A stretch of DNA of 32,522 nt from an uncultured Bacteroides sp. (GCF_900547205.1 NZ_URFY01000050.1:1-32522), one strand, 5' to 3'. Numbered from the stretch's first letter, positions 1-8,092 are shown. Program-made: numbers and translations. The notes: a model not told the origin generated them from the sequence alone.

Positions 1-1
1 C

Positions 2-709
2 AAAGCCGGTTCGCTGGATGGCAAGTTCTGCCCGGTTGGCGGACAGCCTGTCATGGCACAGATTGCTGATATCCTCGGACTGGCAGCCGGTGAGGCTGAA
101 CCGATGGTAGCAGTGGTGAGATGTAACGGAACTTGTGCCAACCGTCCGCGCACTAATCTGTACGACGGTGCTAAGAGTTGTACTATTGCCGCTTCGCTGT
201 ATGGCGGAGAAACCGGTTGTAGCTTCGGCTGTCTGGGATGTGGTGACTGTGTGGCTGCTTGCCCGTTCGACGCCATCCACATGAACCCCGAAACAGGTCT
301 TCCGGAAGTGGATGAAGCGAAGTGTACCGCTTGCGGTGCTTGCGTGAAGGCTTGTCCGAAGGCGATCATCGAGATTCGTCCGCAAGGCAAGAAGTCCCGC
401 CGCGTGTACGTGTCGTGTGTGAACAAAGACAAGGGTGCTGTGGCACGTAAGGCTTGCACGGTGAGCTGTATCGGCTGTAGCAAGTGTGTGAAGACTTGTC
501 CGTTCGAAGCCATCACGCTGGAGAACAACCTGGCTTACATCGATCCGCACAAGTGTAAATCCTGCCGCAAGTGTGTAGAAGTGTGTCCGCAGAACAGCAT
601 CACCGAGTTGAACTTCCCGCTGCGCAAGCCGAAGGTGGAAGAAGTTGCCGCTCCTGCCACCCCGAAAGTAACGGTAGAAGCTCCTGCCGCTCCGAAAGTA
701 ACAGAATAA
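2..709 (+). CDS. rnfB: RnfB, electron transport complex subunit B (5' end outside window)
   Basis: Iron-sulfur subunit of the Rnf complex, which passes electrons from ferredoxin to NAD+ (or the reverse) coupled to ion transport. The frame is open from base 2, so the N-terminal membrane helix and the first Cys residues lie upstream of the window. The visible part starts near a CPVGG motif, the end of the N-terminal Fe-S domain, followed by a CNGTC segment. It then has four CxxCxxCxxxCP ferredoxin motifs: CLGCGDCVAACP, CTACGACVKACP, CIGCSKCVKTCP and CKSCRKCVEVCP. That is two more than the short enterobacterial RsxB. The C-terminus is a Pro/Ala/Val-rich tail with a repeated AP-PKVT element. It is the first visible gene of the rnf operon, 24 bases before rnfC. 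The internal ATG at 53 is not the start, because homology continues upstream of it. Confidence 0.95.
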   Translation, partial: KAGSLDGKFCPVGGQPVMAQIADILGLAAGEAEPMVAVVRCNGTCANRPRTNLYDGAKSCTIAASLYGGETGCSFGCLGCGDCVAACPFDAIHMNPETGLPEVDEAKCTACGACVKACPKAIIEIRPQGKKSRRVYVSCVNKDKGAVARKACTVSCIGCSKCVKTCPFEAITLENNLAYIDPHKCKSCRKCVEVCPQNSITELNFPLRKPKVEEVAAPATPKVTVEAPAAPKVTE

Positions 710-733
710 TAATAGCATAAAATACAGAATTGT

Positions 734-2071
734 ATGTTAAAGACATTTTCAATTGGTGGAGTTCATCCACACGAAAATAAATTGTCGGCACATCAACCTA
801 TTATTACAGCGGAAGTTCCTGCAAAGGCAGTGATTTTGCTGGGTCAGCACATCGGTGCGCCTGCAAAACCGATTGTGGCAAAAGGTGATGTGGTAAAGGT
901 GGGCACTAAGATTGCCGAACCTGCCGGCTTTGTTTCGGCAGCAATTCACTCTTCGGTCAGCGGTAAGGTGGCGAAGATTGATACGATAGTCGATGCCAGC
1001 GGTTATGCGAAACCTGCCATCTTCATTGATGTGGATGGCGACGAATGGGAGGAAACAATCGACCGCAGCGCAACGCTGATGAAGGGATGCGAACTCTCGG
1101 CAGAAGAAATTGTGAAGAAGATAGCCGATGCAGGCATCGTAGGTCTGGGCGGCGCTTGTTTCCCTACTCAGGTGAAACTTTGTCCTCCTCCTTCTTTCAA
1201 GGCCGAATGTGTGATTATCAACGCCGTAGAGTGCGAACCCTACCTGACTGCCGACCATCAGTTGATGCTGGAACACGCGGAAGAAATCATGGTAGGCGTG
1301 TCCATCTTGATGAAAGCCGTGAAGGTGAATAAGGCATTTATAGGAATAGAAAACAACAAACCCGATGCGATTGAACTGATGACGAAGATAGCTTCGGGCT
1401 ATGCAGGCATCGAAGTGGTGGCGCTGAAGGTGCAGTATCCGCAAGGTGGTGAAAAGCAGTTGATTGACGCTATTACTAAACGTCAGGTGGCTAGCGGTGC
1501 ACTGCCCATTTCTACGGGAGCCGTGGTGCAGAATGTGGGTACGGCATTTGCTGTGTATGAAGCTGTTCAGAAGAATAAACCGTTGTTTGAGCGTGTGATT
1601 ACCGTGACGGGTAAGTCGGTGGCGAAACCCTCCAACTTCCTGGCTCGTATCGGCACGCCGATGAAGCAGCTGATCGACGCTTGCGGCGGTCTGCCCGAAG
1701 ATACGGGGAAAGTAATCGGTGGCGGCCCGATGATGGGAAAGGCGTTGGTGAATATCGACGTTCCTACTGCCAAAGGTAGTTCGGGCATCCTGATTATGAA
1801 CCGTAAGGAAGCTAAACGCGGCGAGGAACAGAACTGTATCCGTTGTGCGAAGTGTGTGAGCGCCTGTCCGATGGGACTGGAACCGTACTTGCTGGGAGCC
1901 TTGTCCGAAAACGGAGAATTTGAAACAATGGAAAAAGAAAGAATCATGGATTGTATCGAGTGCGGTTCCTGTCAGTTCACGTGTCCTGCCAACCGTCCGT
2001 TGCTCGACTACTGCCGCTTGGGTAAAGGCAAGGTAGGTGCTATGATTCGTGCACGTCAAGCTAAAAAATAA
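734..2071 (+). CDS. rnfC: RnfC, electron transport complex subunit C (NADH-binding)
   Basis: Peripheral subunit of Rnf that carries the NAD(H)/flavin site and passes electrons to RnfB. The protein is 445 residues, normal for the shorter RnfC class without the long C-terminal repeat of E. coli RsxC. The N-terminus has the family GGVHPHENK start and a biotinyl-lipoyl-like segment (about 25-100). A Nuo51-like nucleotide-binding region follows, with GLGGACFPT near residue 137 and VECEPYLTAD near 165. Near the C-terminus are two [4Fe-4S] motifs, C368-C371-C374-C378 and C407-C410-C413-C417. It lies between rnfB and rnfD, with 5 bases before rnfD, so the genes are almost certainly co-transcribed. 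Confidence 0.96.
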   Translation: MLKTFSIGGVHPHENKLSAHQPIITAEVPAKAVILLGQHIGAPAKPIVAKGDVVKVGTKIAEPAGFVSAAIHSSVSGKVAKIDTIVDASGYAKPAIFIDVDGDEWEETIDRSATLMKGCELSAEEIVKKIADAGIVGLGGACFPTQVKLCPPPSFKAECVIINAVECEPYLTADHQLMLEHAEEIMVGVSILMKAVKVNKAFIGIENNKPDAIELMTKIASGYAGIEVVALKVQYPQGGEKQLIDAITKRQVASGALPISTGAVVQNVGTAFAVYEAVQKNKPLFERVITVTGKSVAKPSNFLARIGTPMKQLIDACGGLPEDTGKVIGGGPMMGKALVNIDVPTAKGSSGILIMNRKEAKRGEEQNCIRCAKCVSACPMGLEPYLLGALSENGEFETMEKERIMDCIECGSCQFTCPANRPLLDYCRLGKGKVGAMIRARQAKK

Positions 2072-2076
2072 CGAAT

Positions 2077-3069
2077 ATGGAAAATAAATTAATCGTATCA
2101 CTATCGCCCCACGTTCATGGCGGAGACAGCATACAGAAGAATATGTATGGCGTGCTGATTGCACTCATTCCCGCTTTTCTGGTGTCTCTCTATTTCTTTG
2201 GGCTGGGCGCACTGATTGTAACGGCTACTTCCGTTGCGGCTTGTTTGTTCTTCGAATGGGCCATCGTGAAATTCTTATTGAAAAAAACTTCCACAACCAT
2301 TTGCGACGGCTCTGCCGTTATTACCGGTGTGTTGCTGGCATTCAATCTACCGTCCAACCTGCCCATCTGGATTATCATCCTCGGTGCATTGTTCGCCATC
2401 GGTGTAGGCAAGATGTCTTTCGGTGGATTGGGCTGCAACCCTTTCAACCCGGCATTGGCGGGACGTGTATTCCTGCTGCTTTCTTTCCCGGTACAGATGA
2501 CTAGCTGGCCGGTGGTCGGTCAGTTGACCGCCTATACGGATGCCACTACGGGCGCCACTCCGTTGGCGTTGATGAAGCAAGCCATCCATGGGGATACGTC
2601 GGCGTTGGGTCAGATTCCGGACGCGCTGAGCCTGTTCATCGGACAGAATGGCGGATGTATCGGTGAAGTCAGTGCGCTGGCATTGCTGCTCGGACTGGTG
2701 TATATGCTTTGGAAGAAGATTATCACGTGGCATATCCCCGTATCCATCTTGGCGACGGTGTTTGTATTTGCTGGTATCATGCATCTGGCAGATTCTGAGA
2801 AGTATGTATCTCCGGTGTTGCAACTGCTTGCCGGAGGTCTGATGCTGGGAGCTGTCTTTATGGCAACCGACTATGTGACTTCTCCAATGAGCAAAAAAGG
2901 AATGCTGATTTACGGTGTTTGTATCGGTCTGCTGACGGTGGTTATCCGTCTGTTCGGTGCATATCCCGAAGGTATGTCGTTCGCCATCCTTATTATGAAT
3001 GCGTTCACTCCGCTGATAAACACCTATTGTAAACCTAAACGCTTTGGGGAGGTAGCGAAGAAGAAATGA
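2077..3069 (+). CDS. rnfD: RnfD, membrane flavoprotein subunit D
   Basis: Integral membrane subunit of the Rnf pump, homologous to NqrB. The protein is 330 residues and mostly hydrophobic helices. The TTGATPLA motif near residues 157-164 is the covalent FMN attachment site of the family (S/T-G-A-T), with T161 the likely flavin-linked threonine. GGLGCNPFNPALAGR near 116-130 is the conserved NPFN region. The gene overlaps the rnfG start by 4 bases (ATGA), which suggests translational coupling. Confidence 0.96.
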   Translation: MENKLIVSLSPHVHGGDSIQKNMYGVLIALIPAFLVSLYFFGLGALIVTATSVAACLFFEWAIVKFLLKKTSTTICDGSAVITGVLLAFNLPSNLPIWIIILGALFAIGVGKMSFGGLGCNPFNPALAGRVFLLLSFPVQMTSWPVVGQLTAYTDATTGATPLALMKQAIHGDTSALGQIPDALSLFIGQNGGCIGEVSALALLLGLVYMLWKKIITWHIPVSILATVFVFAGIMHLADSEKYVSPVLQLLAGGLMLGAVFMATDYVTSPMSKKGMLIYGVCIGLLTVVIRLFGAYPEGMSFAILIMNAFTPLINTYCKPKRFGEVAKKK

Positions 3070-3797
3070 AAAAGTTACAATCATCTTTAAAGAATATGTT
3101 GCTGGTGCTTACGGGCGTAACTGCCGTTTCCGTAGCGTTGCTGGCCTATGTGAACGAACTGACCAAAGGCCCCATTGCCGAAGCTAATGCCAAGACACTG
3201 AACGAGGCGCTGAAAAAGGTTCTTCCTGAATTTACCAATAATCCGGTGGAGGAAAGCGATACGATTTTCAGCGAGAAAGACGGAAAGAAGAACGTCGATT
3301 TCATCATTTATCCCGCCATGAATGGCGAAACGCTGGTGGGCACGGCTGTGGAAGCTAAATCAATGGGATTTGGTGGAGAACTGAAGGTACTGGTAGGCTT
3401 TGATGCCGACGGTAATATCTACAATTACTCCCTGCTGGCTCATGCGGAAACTCCGGGACTGGGCTCGAAAGCAGACAAATGGTTCGGAGCTTACGACCCT
3501 GCGAAAGGCGAACAGGCGGTGACGAACAAAGATAGCAAAAAGTCTATTCTGGGTATGAATCCGGGCGCGTCTCCACTCACCGTAAGCAAGGATGGGGGAA
3601 CGATAGACGCCATTACGGCTTCTACGATAACCTCTCGCGCTTTCCTCAATGCGGTGAATGCTGCCTATCAGGCTTATAAGTCGGAAGGCGGTGAAGTGAA
3701 TGCCTCCACGGGAGCCAGCCAGCAAGTGAAGGAAGCGGATGCCGCCACGGGAGCTACCACTCAAGTTGAACCAACTGATTCTATCAGTGCTAAATAA
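3066..3797 (+). CDS. rnfG: RnfG, FMN-binding subunit G
   Basis: Periplasmic flavoprotein subunit of Rnf, homologous to NqrC. It has one N-terminal membrane helix (about 8-28) followed by an FMN-binding domain. The covalent flavin site is DAITASTITS at 181-190, with T187 the likely FMN-bearing threonine; the usual G of the SGAT-type motif is S here. ETPGLGSKAD near 128-137 is also typical. Beyond residue about 208 the protein has an Ala/Thr/Ser-rich tail containing STGAS and ATGATT, which looks like linker rather than a folded domain. The ATG overlaps the rnfD stop. Confidence 0.95.
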   Translation: MKKLQSSLKNMLLVLTGVTAVSVALLAYVNELTKGPIAEANAKTLNEALKKVLPEFTNNPVEESDTIFSEKDGKKNVDFIIYPAMNGETLVGTAVEAKSMGFGGELKVLVGFDADGNIYNYSLLAHAETPGLGSKADKWFGAYDPAKGEQAVTNKDSKKSILGMNPGASPLTVSKDGGTIDAITASTITSRAFLNAVNAAYQAYKSEGGEVNASTGASQQVKEADAATGATTQVEPTDSISAK

Positions 3798-3812
3798 GAA
3801 AGGAGACAGATT

Positions 3813-4397
3813 ATGAATAACTTTAAAGTAATGATGAACGGGATTATCAAAGAGAATCCTACATTTGTACTCCTGCTTGGTATGTGTCCTACGTTGGGTA
3901 CGACTTCGTCGGCTATCAACGGTATGGGTATGGGACTTGCCACGATGTTCGTGCTCATTTGCTCCAACGTGGTTATTTCTTCCATCAAGAACTTGATTCC
4001 GGACATGGTGCGCATTCCGTCATTCATCGTGGTGATTGCGTCGTTCGTGACACTGCTCCAGATGGTGATGCAGGCTTATGTGCCCGATTTGTATGCCACG
4101 CTCGGTCTTTTCATTCCGTTGATTGTGGTAAACTGTATCGTGCTGGGACGTGCGGAAGCTTTTGCTGCCAAGAACAGTCCGCTATCCTCCATGTTCGACG
4201 GTCTGGGTATGGGACTCGGTTTCACCATCGCCCTGACATTGCTGGGTGCTGTGCGCGAGTTTCTGGGAACCGGTAAGGTCTTCGATTTGACCCTGATGCC
4301 CGAAGAATACGGAATGCTGGTGTTTGTATTGGCTCCGGGTGCTTTCATCGCTTTGGGATACCTCATTGCATTGATAAATACCTTCAAGAAAGCCTAA
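3813..4397 (+). CDS. rnfE: RnfE, membrane subunit E
   Basis: Integral membrane subunit of the Rnf ion pump, homologous to NqrD. The protein is 194 residues with about six transmembrane helices. Conserved half-membrane cysteines are visible at C25 (LLGMCPTLGT) and C108 (VVNCIVLGRAEAFA). In NqrD/NqrE these, together with the paired subunit, ligate an intramembrane [2Fe-2S] centre. It is a paralogue of the next gene, rnfA, with which it forms a pseudo-symmetric pair. It starts 15 bases after rnfG. Confidence 0.96.
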   Translation: MNNFKVMMNGIIKENPTFVLLLGMCPTLGTTSSAINGMGMGLATMFVLICSNVVISSIKNLIPDMVRIPSFIVVIASFVTLLQMVMQAYVPDLYATLGLFIPLIVVNCIVLGRAEAFAAKNSPLSSMFDGLGMGLGFTIALTLLGAVREFLGTGKVFDLTLMPEEYGMLVFVLAPGAFIALGYLIALINTFKKA

Positions 4398-4420
4398 CTC
4401 AATTAAATAAGAAATAGAAT

Positions 4421-4993
4421 ATGGAATATATATTGATATTTATCTCGGCAATCTTTGTAAACAACATCGTGTTGTCGCAGTTTCTGGGAATCTGTCCGTT
4501 CTTGGGCGTTTCCAAGAAAGTGGAAACGGCAATGGGTATGAGCGCCGCGGTTGCTTTTGTATTGACCATCGCTACCATTGTCACGTTCCTCATTCAGAAA
4601 TATGTATTGGATGCTTTCGGGCTGGGATACTTGCAGACTATCACCTTTATCCTCGTCATTGCAGGCTTGGTGCAGATGGTGGAGATTATCCTGAAGAAAG
4701 TTTCTCCCGCACTGTATCAGGCGTTGGGCGTGTTCCTGCCGCTGATTACAACAAACTGTTGTATCCTCGGTGTGGCGATTCTTGTGATTCAGAAAGATTT
4801 CGACCTGCTGACCGGAGTAGTGTACGCATTCTCCACAGCTCTCGGTTTCGGACTGGCATTGGTGCTTTTTGCCGGATTGCGTGAGCAAATGAGTCTGGTG
4901 AAAGTTCCGAAAGGAATGCAAGGCACTCCGATAGCCCTGATTACTGCCGGGCTTCTTGCCATGGCATTCATGGGATTCTCGGGAGTGGTTTAA
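4421..4993 (+). CDS. rnfA: RnfA, membrane subunit A
   Basis: Last gene of the rnf operon; an integral membrane subunit homologous to NqrE and to RnfE. The protein is 190 residues with about six hydrophobic helices. The conserved cysteines sit at C25 (SQFLGICPFLG) and C113/C114 (TTNCCILG), in the same positions as in RnfE. The gap to rnfE is 23 bases. A strong intrinsic terminator begins 26 bases after the stop codon. Confidence 0.96.
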   Translation: MEYILIFISAIFVNNIVLSQFLGICPFLGVSKKVETAMGMSAAVAFVLTIATIVTFLIQKYVLDAFGLGYLQTITFILVIAGLVQMVEIILKKVSPALYQALGVFLPLITTNCCILGVAILVIQKDFDLLTGVVYAFSTALGFGLALVLFAGLREQMSLVKVPKGMQGTPIALITAGLLAMAFMGFSGVV

Positions 4994-5019
4994 ATACCCG
5001 TAACTACCTATAAATAAGG

Positions 5020-5075
5020 GATTGGAAGCTCTTTGCCTGGTATGCCGGCATACTGCAGAGCTTCCAATCTTTTTT
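5020..5075 (+). terminator. rnf operon terminator
   Basis: A 13-bp perfect stem (5020-5032 with 5057-5069) is followed by a run of six T. Within the loop, 5040-5053 is a further 14-base perfect palindrome (GTATGCCGGCATAC), so the hairpin is compound. Confidence 0.9.
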
Positions 5076-5147
5076 GTTTGAATTCTACCAGATAGCCACC
5101 CGTTCATACCAAAAATACTTTTTTGAAAATAATTTTGTCTAAGTTTA

Positions 5148-5177
5148 TTGTTTTTCCATTTTATTTCCATACATTTG
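5148..5177 (+). promoter_or_regulatory. galE promoter (Bacteroides sigma-ABfr type)
   Basis: TTG at 5148-5150 (-33 element), a 19-base spacer and TACATTTG at 5170-5177 (-7 element, consensus TAnnTTTG). It lies 50 bases before the galE ATG, in an AT-rich gap after the rnf terminator. Confidence 0.85.
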
Positions 5178-5226
5178 TACTCCAAACAACGATGAACGGT
5201 AAAACTAACCATTATTTATAACGAAT

Positions 5227-6261
5227 ATGAAAGAAAGAATATTAGTAACAGGCGGTACAGGATATATAGGTTCCCATACTGTTGTGGAATTGCAAAACAG
5301 TGGATACGAAGTAATCATCATTGATAATTTATCTAATTCAAATGCCGACGTTGTTGATAACATAGAGAAAGTATCAGGTATCCGTCCTGCTTTTGAAAAA
5401 TTAGATTGTCTCGACTTTGAAGGTCTGGATGCGGTCTTCGCTAAATATAAAGGAATTAAGGCCATCATTCATTTTGCTGCAAGCAAAGCTGTAGGAGAAT
5501 CGGTAGAGAAACCGTTGCTATATTATCGCAATAATCTTGTTTCTTTGATCAACCTGCTCGAATTGATGCCAAAACATGGAGTAGAAGGTATCGTGTTCTC
5601 ATCTTCTTGTACAGTATACGGCCAGCCGGACGAACTGCCGGTAACGGAAAAGGCTCCGATTAAGAAAGCGGAATCCCCTTATGGCAATACTAAACAGATT
5701 AACGAAGAAATCGTTCGCGATACAGTGGCTTCGGGTGCTCCGATCAATGCAATCTTGCTGCGTTACTTCAATCCGATTGGTGCGCATCCTACTGCATTGC
5801 TGGGCGAACTGCCGAACGGCGTTCCTCAAAACCTGATTCCATACTTGACTCAAACCGCTATGGGTATCCGTGAGAAACTCAGTGTGTTTGGTGATGACTA
5901 TGATACTCCCGACGGTTCTTGTATCCGTGACTTTATCAATGTGGTGGATTTGGCAAAAGCACACGTGATTGCTATCCGTCGCATCTTGGAAAAGAAACAG
6001 AAAGAAACTGTAGAAGTATTTAATATTGGTACCGGTCGTGGAGTTTCTGTATTGGAACTGATTAACGGCTTTGAAAAAGCTACCGGTGTGAAATTGAATT
6101 ATCAGATTGTTGGACGTCGCGTGGGCGATATCGAGAAAGTTTGGGCTAATCCCGATTTTGCAAATCAGGAACTGGGATGGAAGGCTGTAGAAACTTTGGA
6201 AGATACTTTACGCTCTGCATGGAACTGGCAGCTGAAACTCCGTGAGAGAGGTATTCAATAA
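5227..6261 (+). CDS. galE: UDP-glucose 4-epimerase
   Basis: Interconverts UDP-glucose and UDP-galactose using tightly bound NAD (Leloir pathway and supply of UDP-galactose for surface glycans). The protein is 344 residues, normal length. It is an extended short-chain dehydrogenase: the NAD-binding TGGTGYIGSH is at 8-17, the catalytic Ser/Thr segment SSSCTVYG at about 125-132, and the YxxxK pair Y152/K156 lies in SPYGNTK. FNPIGAHP is typical of GalE rather than of other sugar epimerases. It has its own promoter after the rnf terminator, so linkage to rnf is positional only. Confidence 0.94.
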   Translation: MKERILVTGGTGYIGSHTVVELQNSGYEVIIIDNLSNSNADVVDNIEKVSGIRPAFEKLDCLDFEGLDAVFAKYKGIKAIIHFAASKAVGESVEKPLLYYRNNLVSLINLLELMPKHGVEGIVFSSSCTVYGQPDELPVTEKAPIKKAESPYGNTKQINEEIVRDTVASGAPINAILLRYFNPIGAHPTALLGELPNGVPQNLIPYLTQTAMGIREKLSVFGDDYDTPDGSCIRDFINVVDLAKAHVIAIRRILEKKQKETVEVFNIGTGRGVSVLELINGFEKATGVKLNYQIVGRRVGDIEKVWANPDFANQELGWKAVETLEDTLRSAWNWQLKLRERGIQ

Positions 6262-6292
6262 AAAGAGATTTGTTTTAATTAACATAAAAGTT

Positions 6293-6320
6293 TAAACAAA
6301 TCGTGCATGCGATTTGTTTA
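6293..6320 (+). terminator. Inverted repeat downstream of galE
   Basis: An 11-bp perfect inverted repeat, TAAACAAATCG at 6293-6303 and CGATTTGTTTA at 6310-6320, lies 31 bases after the galE stop. It has no T-run after it, so it is either a weak terminator or an mRNA 3'-end structure. Confidence 0.5.
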
Positions 6321-6449
6321 ATAGATGCTAATCAACCTGAAGCTATTTGTGAGTATGTGAATATACATAAGTAGTACTTATACCTCCCCGGTATAGACAG
6401 GAAGATTGCATAGTAGTTTTGTCGTGTTTTATTTTGTGTTTGTGTTGTG

Positions 6450-6485
6450 ACGGTACTACGACGTGAGTCGTGGTACCGTTTTTTT
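6450..6485 (+). terminator. Strong hairpin terminator between galE and the higB-like gene
   Basis: A 13-bp stem, 6450-6462 with 6467-6479 (one A/G deviation that still pairs as G-U in RNA), a GTGA loop, then a T-run through 6485. It insulates the toxin-antitoxin pair from upstream transcription. A TAnnTTTG-like box (6414-6421) lies just before it. The 336-base gap 6262-6597 holds only these hairpins, that box and the promoter at 6551-6581; I see no gene in it. Confidence 0.8.
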
Positions 6486-6550
6486 GTTGATTAACTATGA
6501 GATGTTTGATTCAGTTATTGTTTGTTCTTTATTGAAAAACAGTAGAATGT

Positions 6551-6581
6551 TTTGCATCTCAAAATTAAATAACTACATTTG
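6551..6581 (+). promoter_or_regulatory. Promoter of the toxin-antitoxin pair
   Basis: TTTG at 6551-6554, a 19-base spacer and TACATTTG at 6574-6581 match the Bacteroides consensus exactly. Transcription would start only about 10 bases before the ATG at 6598. This rules out the longer reading frame that begins at 6463. Confidence 0.85.
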
Positions 6582-6597
6582 CCTAAACAAAAGTATA

Positions 6598-6891
6598 ATG
6601 AGGATAATGGCCAAAAGCAAAATAGTAGATTACTATACAGATAATCCGGATGCTGAAGTAGCACTTGAGGATTGGTATCAGAAAACAAAAAAAGCGGAAT
6701 GGACTTGTTTTGCTGATATGAAGAAAACATTCAATAGTGTTGATAATGTAGGCAACAAGCATTACGTATTTAATATCAGAGTTAACAATTATCGGTTAGT
6801 AGTTGTTATTAAGTTCACTATAAGAACAGTATTGATTCGCTTTATTGGTACTCATGCTGATTATGATAAATTAGATGTTAAAAAAGTATAG
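6598..6891 (+). CDS. HigB-family toxin (RelE-like mRNA interferase)
   Basis: Predicted toxin of a type II toxin-antitoxin system. Members of this HigB family are RelE-fold enzymes that cut mRNA on the ribosome. The protein is 97 residues from ATG 6598 (94 from ATG 6607). It shows the family layout: an early DAEVALEDWYQKTKKAEW segment, then the core NIRVNNYRLVVVIKF and the C-terminal IRFIGTHADYDKLD. The frame continues upstream to 6463, but the promoter lies inside that extension and the extra residues are not family-like, so the later start was chosen. The region is more AT-rich than the neighbouring core genes. The antitoxin gene starts 2 bases after its stop. Confidence 0.88.
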   Translation: MRIMAKSKIVDYYTDNPDAEVALEDWYQKTKKAEWTCFADMKKTFNSVDNVGNKHYVFNIRVNNYRLVVVIKFTIRTVLIRFIGTHADYDKLDVKKV

Positions 6892-6893
6892 TT

Positions 6894-7259
6894 ATGGCAA
6901 AGATTCAAAATGGAATAGCTTATAAAGCTGCAATGGAAAGAATAGAAGAACTTCTTCCATTGGTGGATGATGATACTCCCTTGACGGATAGAAATCTTAT
7001 AGAATTAGACCTATTGTCAGGACTTGTGGAGGAGTACGAAGATGAACATTATCCCATTAAGTCGCCTTCTTTGGTTGATGTGATGAAATTACGAATGTAC
7101 GAGATGGGAATAAACCAAGCAAAATTATCAGAACTGCTTGGTGTGAGTCCATCTCGTGTCAGCGACTACCTTACAGGTAGATGTGAACCTACATTGAAAG
7201 TTGCTCGTGAAATGAGCCGGAAACTGAATATTGATGCTAATATAGTGTTAGGAGTATAA
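6894..7259 (+). CDS. HigA-family antitoxin, XRE-type helix-turn-helix
   Basis: Predicted antitoxin and autorepressor partner of the preceding toxin. The protein is 121 residues. The N-terminal half (about 10-60, AAMERIEELLPL...EEYEDEHYPI) is the acidic helical segment common to HigA partners of this toxin family. The C-terminal half holds an XRE helix-turn-helix, AKLSELLGVSPSRVSDYLTG at about 82-101. The toxin-first order is the usual HigBA order. The stop codon is only 8 bases from the convergent ispE stop, so there is no room for a terminator between them. Confidence 0.88.
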   Translation: MAKIQNGIAYKAAMERIEELLPLVDDDTPLTDRNLIELDLLSGLVEEYEDEHYPIKSPSLVDVMKLRMYEMGINQAKLSELLGVSPSRVSDYLTGRCEPTLKVAREMSRKLNIDANIVLGV

Positions 7260-7267
7260 GACTCATT

Positions 7268-8092
7268 TTATAGTGCTCCTTTAAAGCAAAAAGCATTTGT
7301 TCCCCAATCTATTTCCGGCAGTGTGGCATCCGGCGCGAACAGTCCGAATACGGAAGAACCGGAACCGCTCATGGAAGCGTATACTGCTCCTTGCCTGTAT
7401 AGTTCTTCCTTTATTTCACTGATAACGGGGTGTAGGGGGAAAACGCTTGCTTCGAAATCATTGATTAATGTCTCCCTCCATTCGCTGACGGGACGTTTTA
7501 TCACTTCCTTCACCGAATGCTCAGGGCGCTGGGGACGAATGTTTGAAAAGGCTTCGCGGGTAGAAACGAAAACATCCGGTTTGATAATCATAATCAGATA
7601 ACCTTTCAAAGAAAGTTCGACAGGAGAGAAGATGTTTCCGATGCCTTCGGCAAAGGTCGGCTGGTTTTTGATAAAAAAAGCACAGTCGGCTCCCAGGGTA
7701 GCGGCGTAAACTTCCAGTTGGCGGTCGGTGAGTTGCAGGTTAAACTGTGCATTAAGTAGTTTCAGCATAAAGGCAGCGTCCGAAGAGCCACCACCTAGTC
7801 CGGCTCCCGAAGGGATGTGCTTGAAGAGATGAATCTCGACGGGAGGAAGGTCGAACTCTCTGTCCAACAGTAGATAAGCTTTTACTACCAGATTATCTTC
7901 AGGGTTGCCGGCTATTTCCATTCCATGCTGATGGAGGGCGAATTTCGTTGCCGCATCGTTGCAAGTATTTATTTCCAAAGCATCTTCAAGAGCTACAGGA
8001 TAGAACACAGTTTCCAGATTGTGGTATCCGTCGGGGCGCTTCTCCGTAATGGATAGTCCCAGGTTTATTTTAACGTTTGGGAAAGCGATCAT
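7268..8092 (-). CDS. ispE: 4-diphosphocytidyl-2-C-methyl-D-erythritol kinase
   Basis: Phosphorylates the 2-hydroxyl of CDP-methylerythritol, in the MEP pathway to isoprenoids. It is a GHMP kinase: the ATP-binding PSGAGLGGGSSDAA is at about 94-107 and catalytic residues K8 (NVKINLG) and D136 (GADCAFF) are visible. The protein is 274 residues from the ATG at 8092. An in-frame GTG at 8131 would add 13 residues, but these are encoded by the AAATAGTAAA repeat tract and are not family-like; IspE proteins usually begin a few residues before the KINLGL motif. It diverges from dnaB and converges on the antitoxin gene. Confidence 0.93.
   Translation of the reverse strand: MIAFPNVKINLGLSITEKRPDGYHNLETVFYPVALEDALEINTCNDAATKFALHQHGMEIAGNPEDNLVVKAYLLLDREFDLPPVEIHLFKHIPSGAGLGGGSSDAAFMLKLLNAQFNLQLTDRQLEVYAATLGADCAFFIKNQPTFAEGIGNIFSPVELSLKGYLIMIIKPDVFVSTREAFSNIRPQRPEHSVKEVIKRPVSEWRETLINDFEASVFPLHPVISEIKEELYRQGAVYASMSGSGSSVFGLFAPDATLPEIDWGTNAFCFKGAL

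Noticed and set aside
749..2164. Long minus-strand open frame opposite rnfC (471 codons)
   Set aside because: It is fully antisense to rnfC, which has intact family motifs. Its composition (rich in His, Arg, Cys) is that of a shadow frame.
3708..3755. STGAS and ATGATT in the RnfG tail as extra flavin-binding motifs
   Set aside because: They lie in a low-complexity Ala/Thr/Ser tail after the folded domain. The real site is at residues 181-190.
6463..6597. N-terminal extension of the HigB-like toxin from an earlier start
   Set aside because: The consensus promoter at 6551-6581 lies inside it, and the extra residues do not resemble the family.
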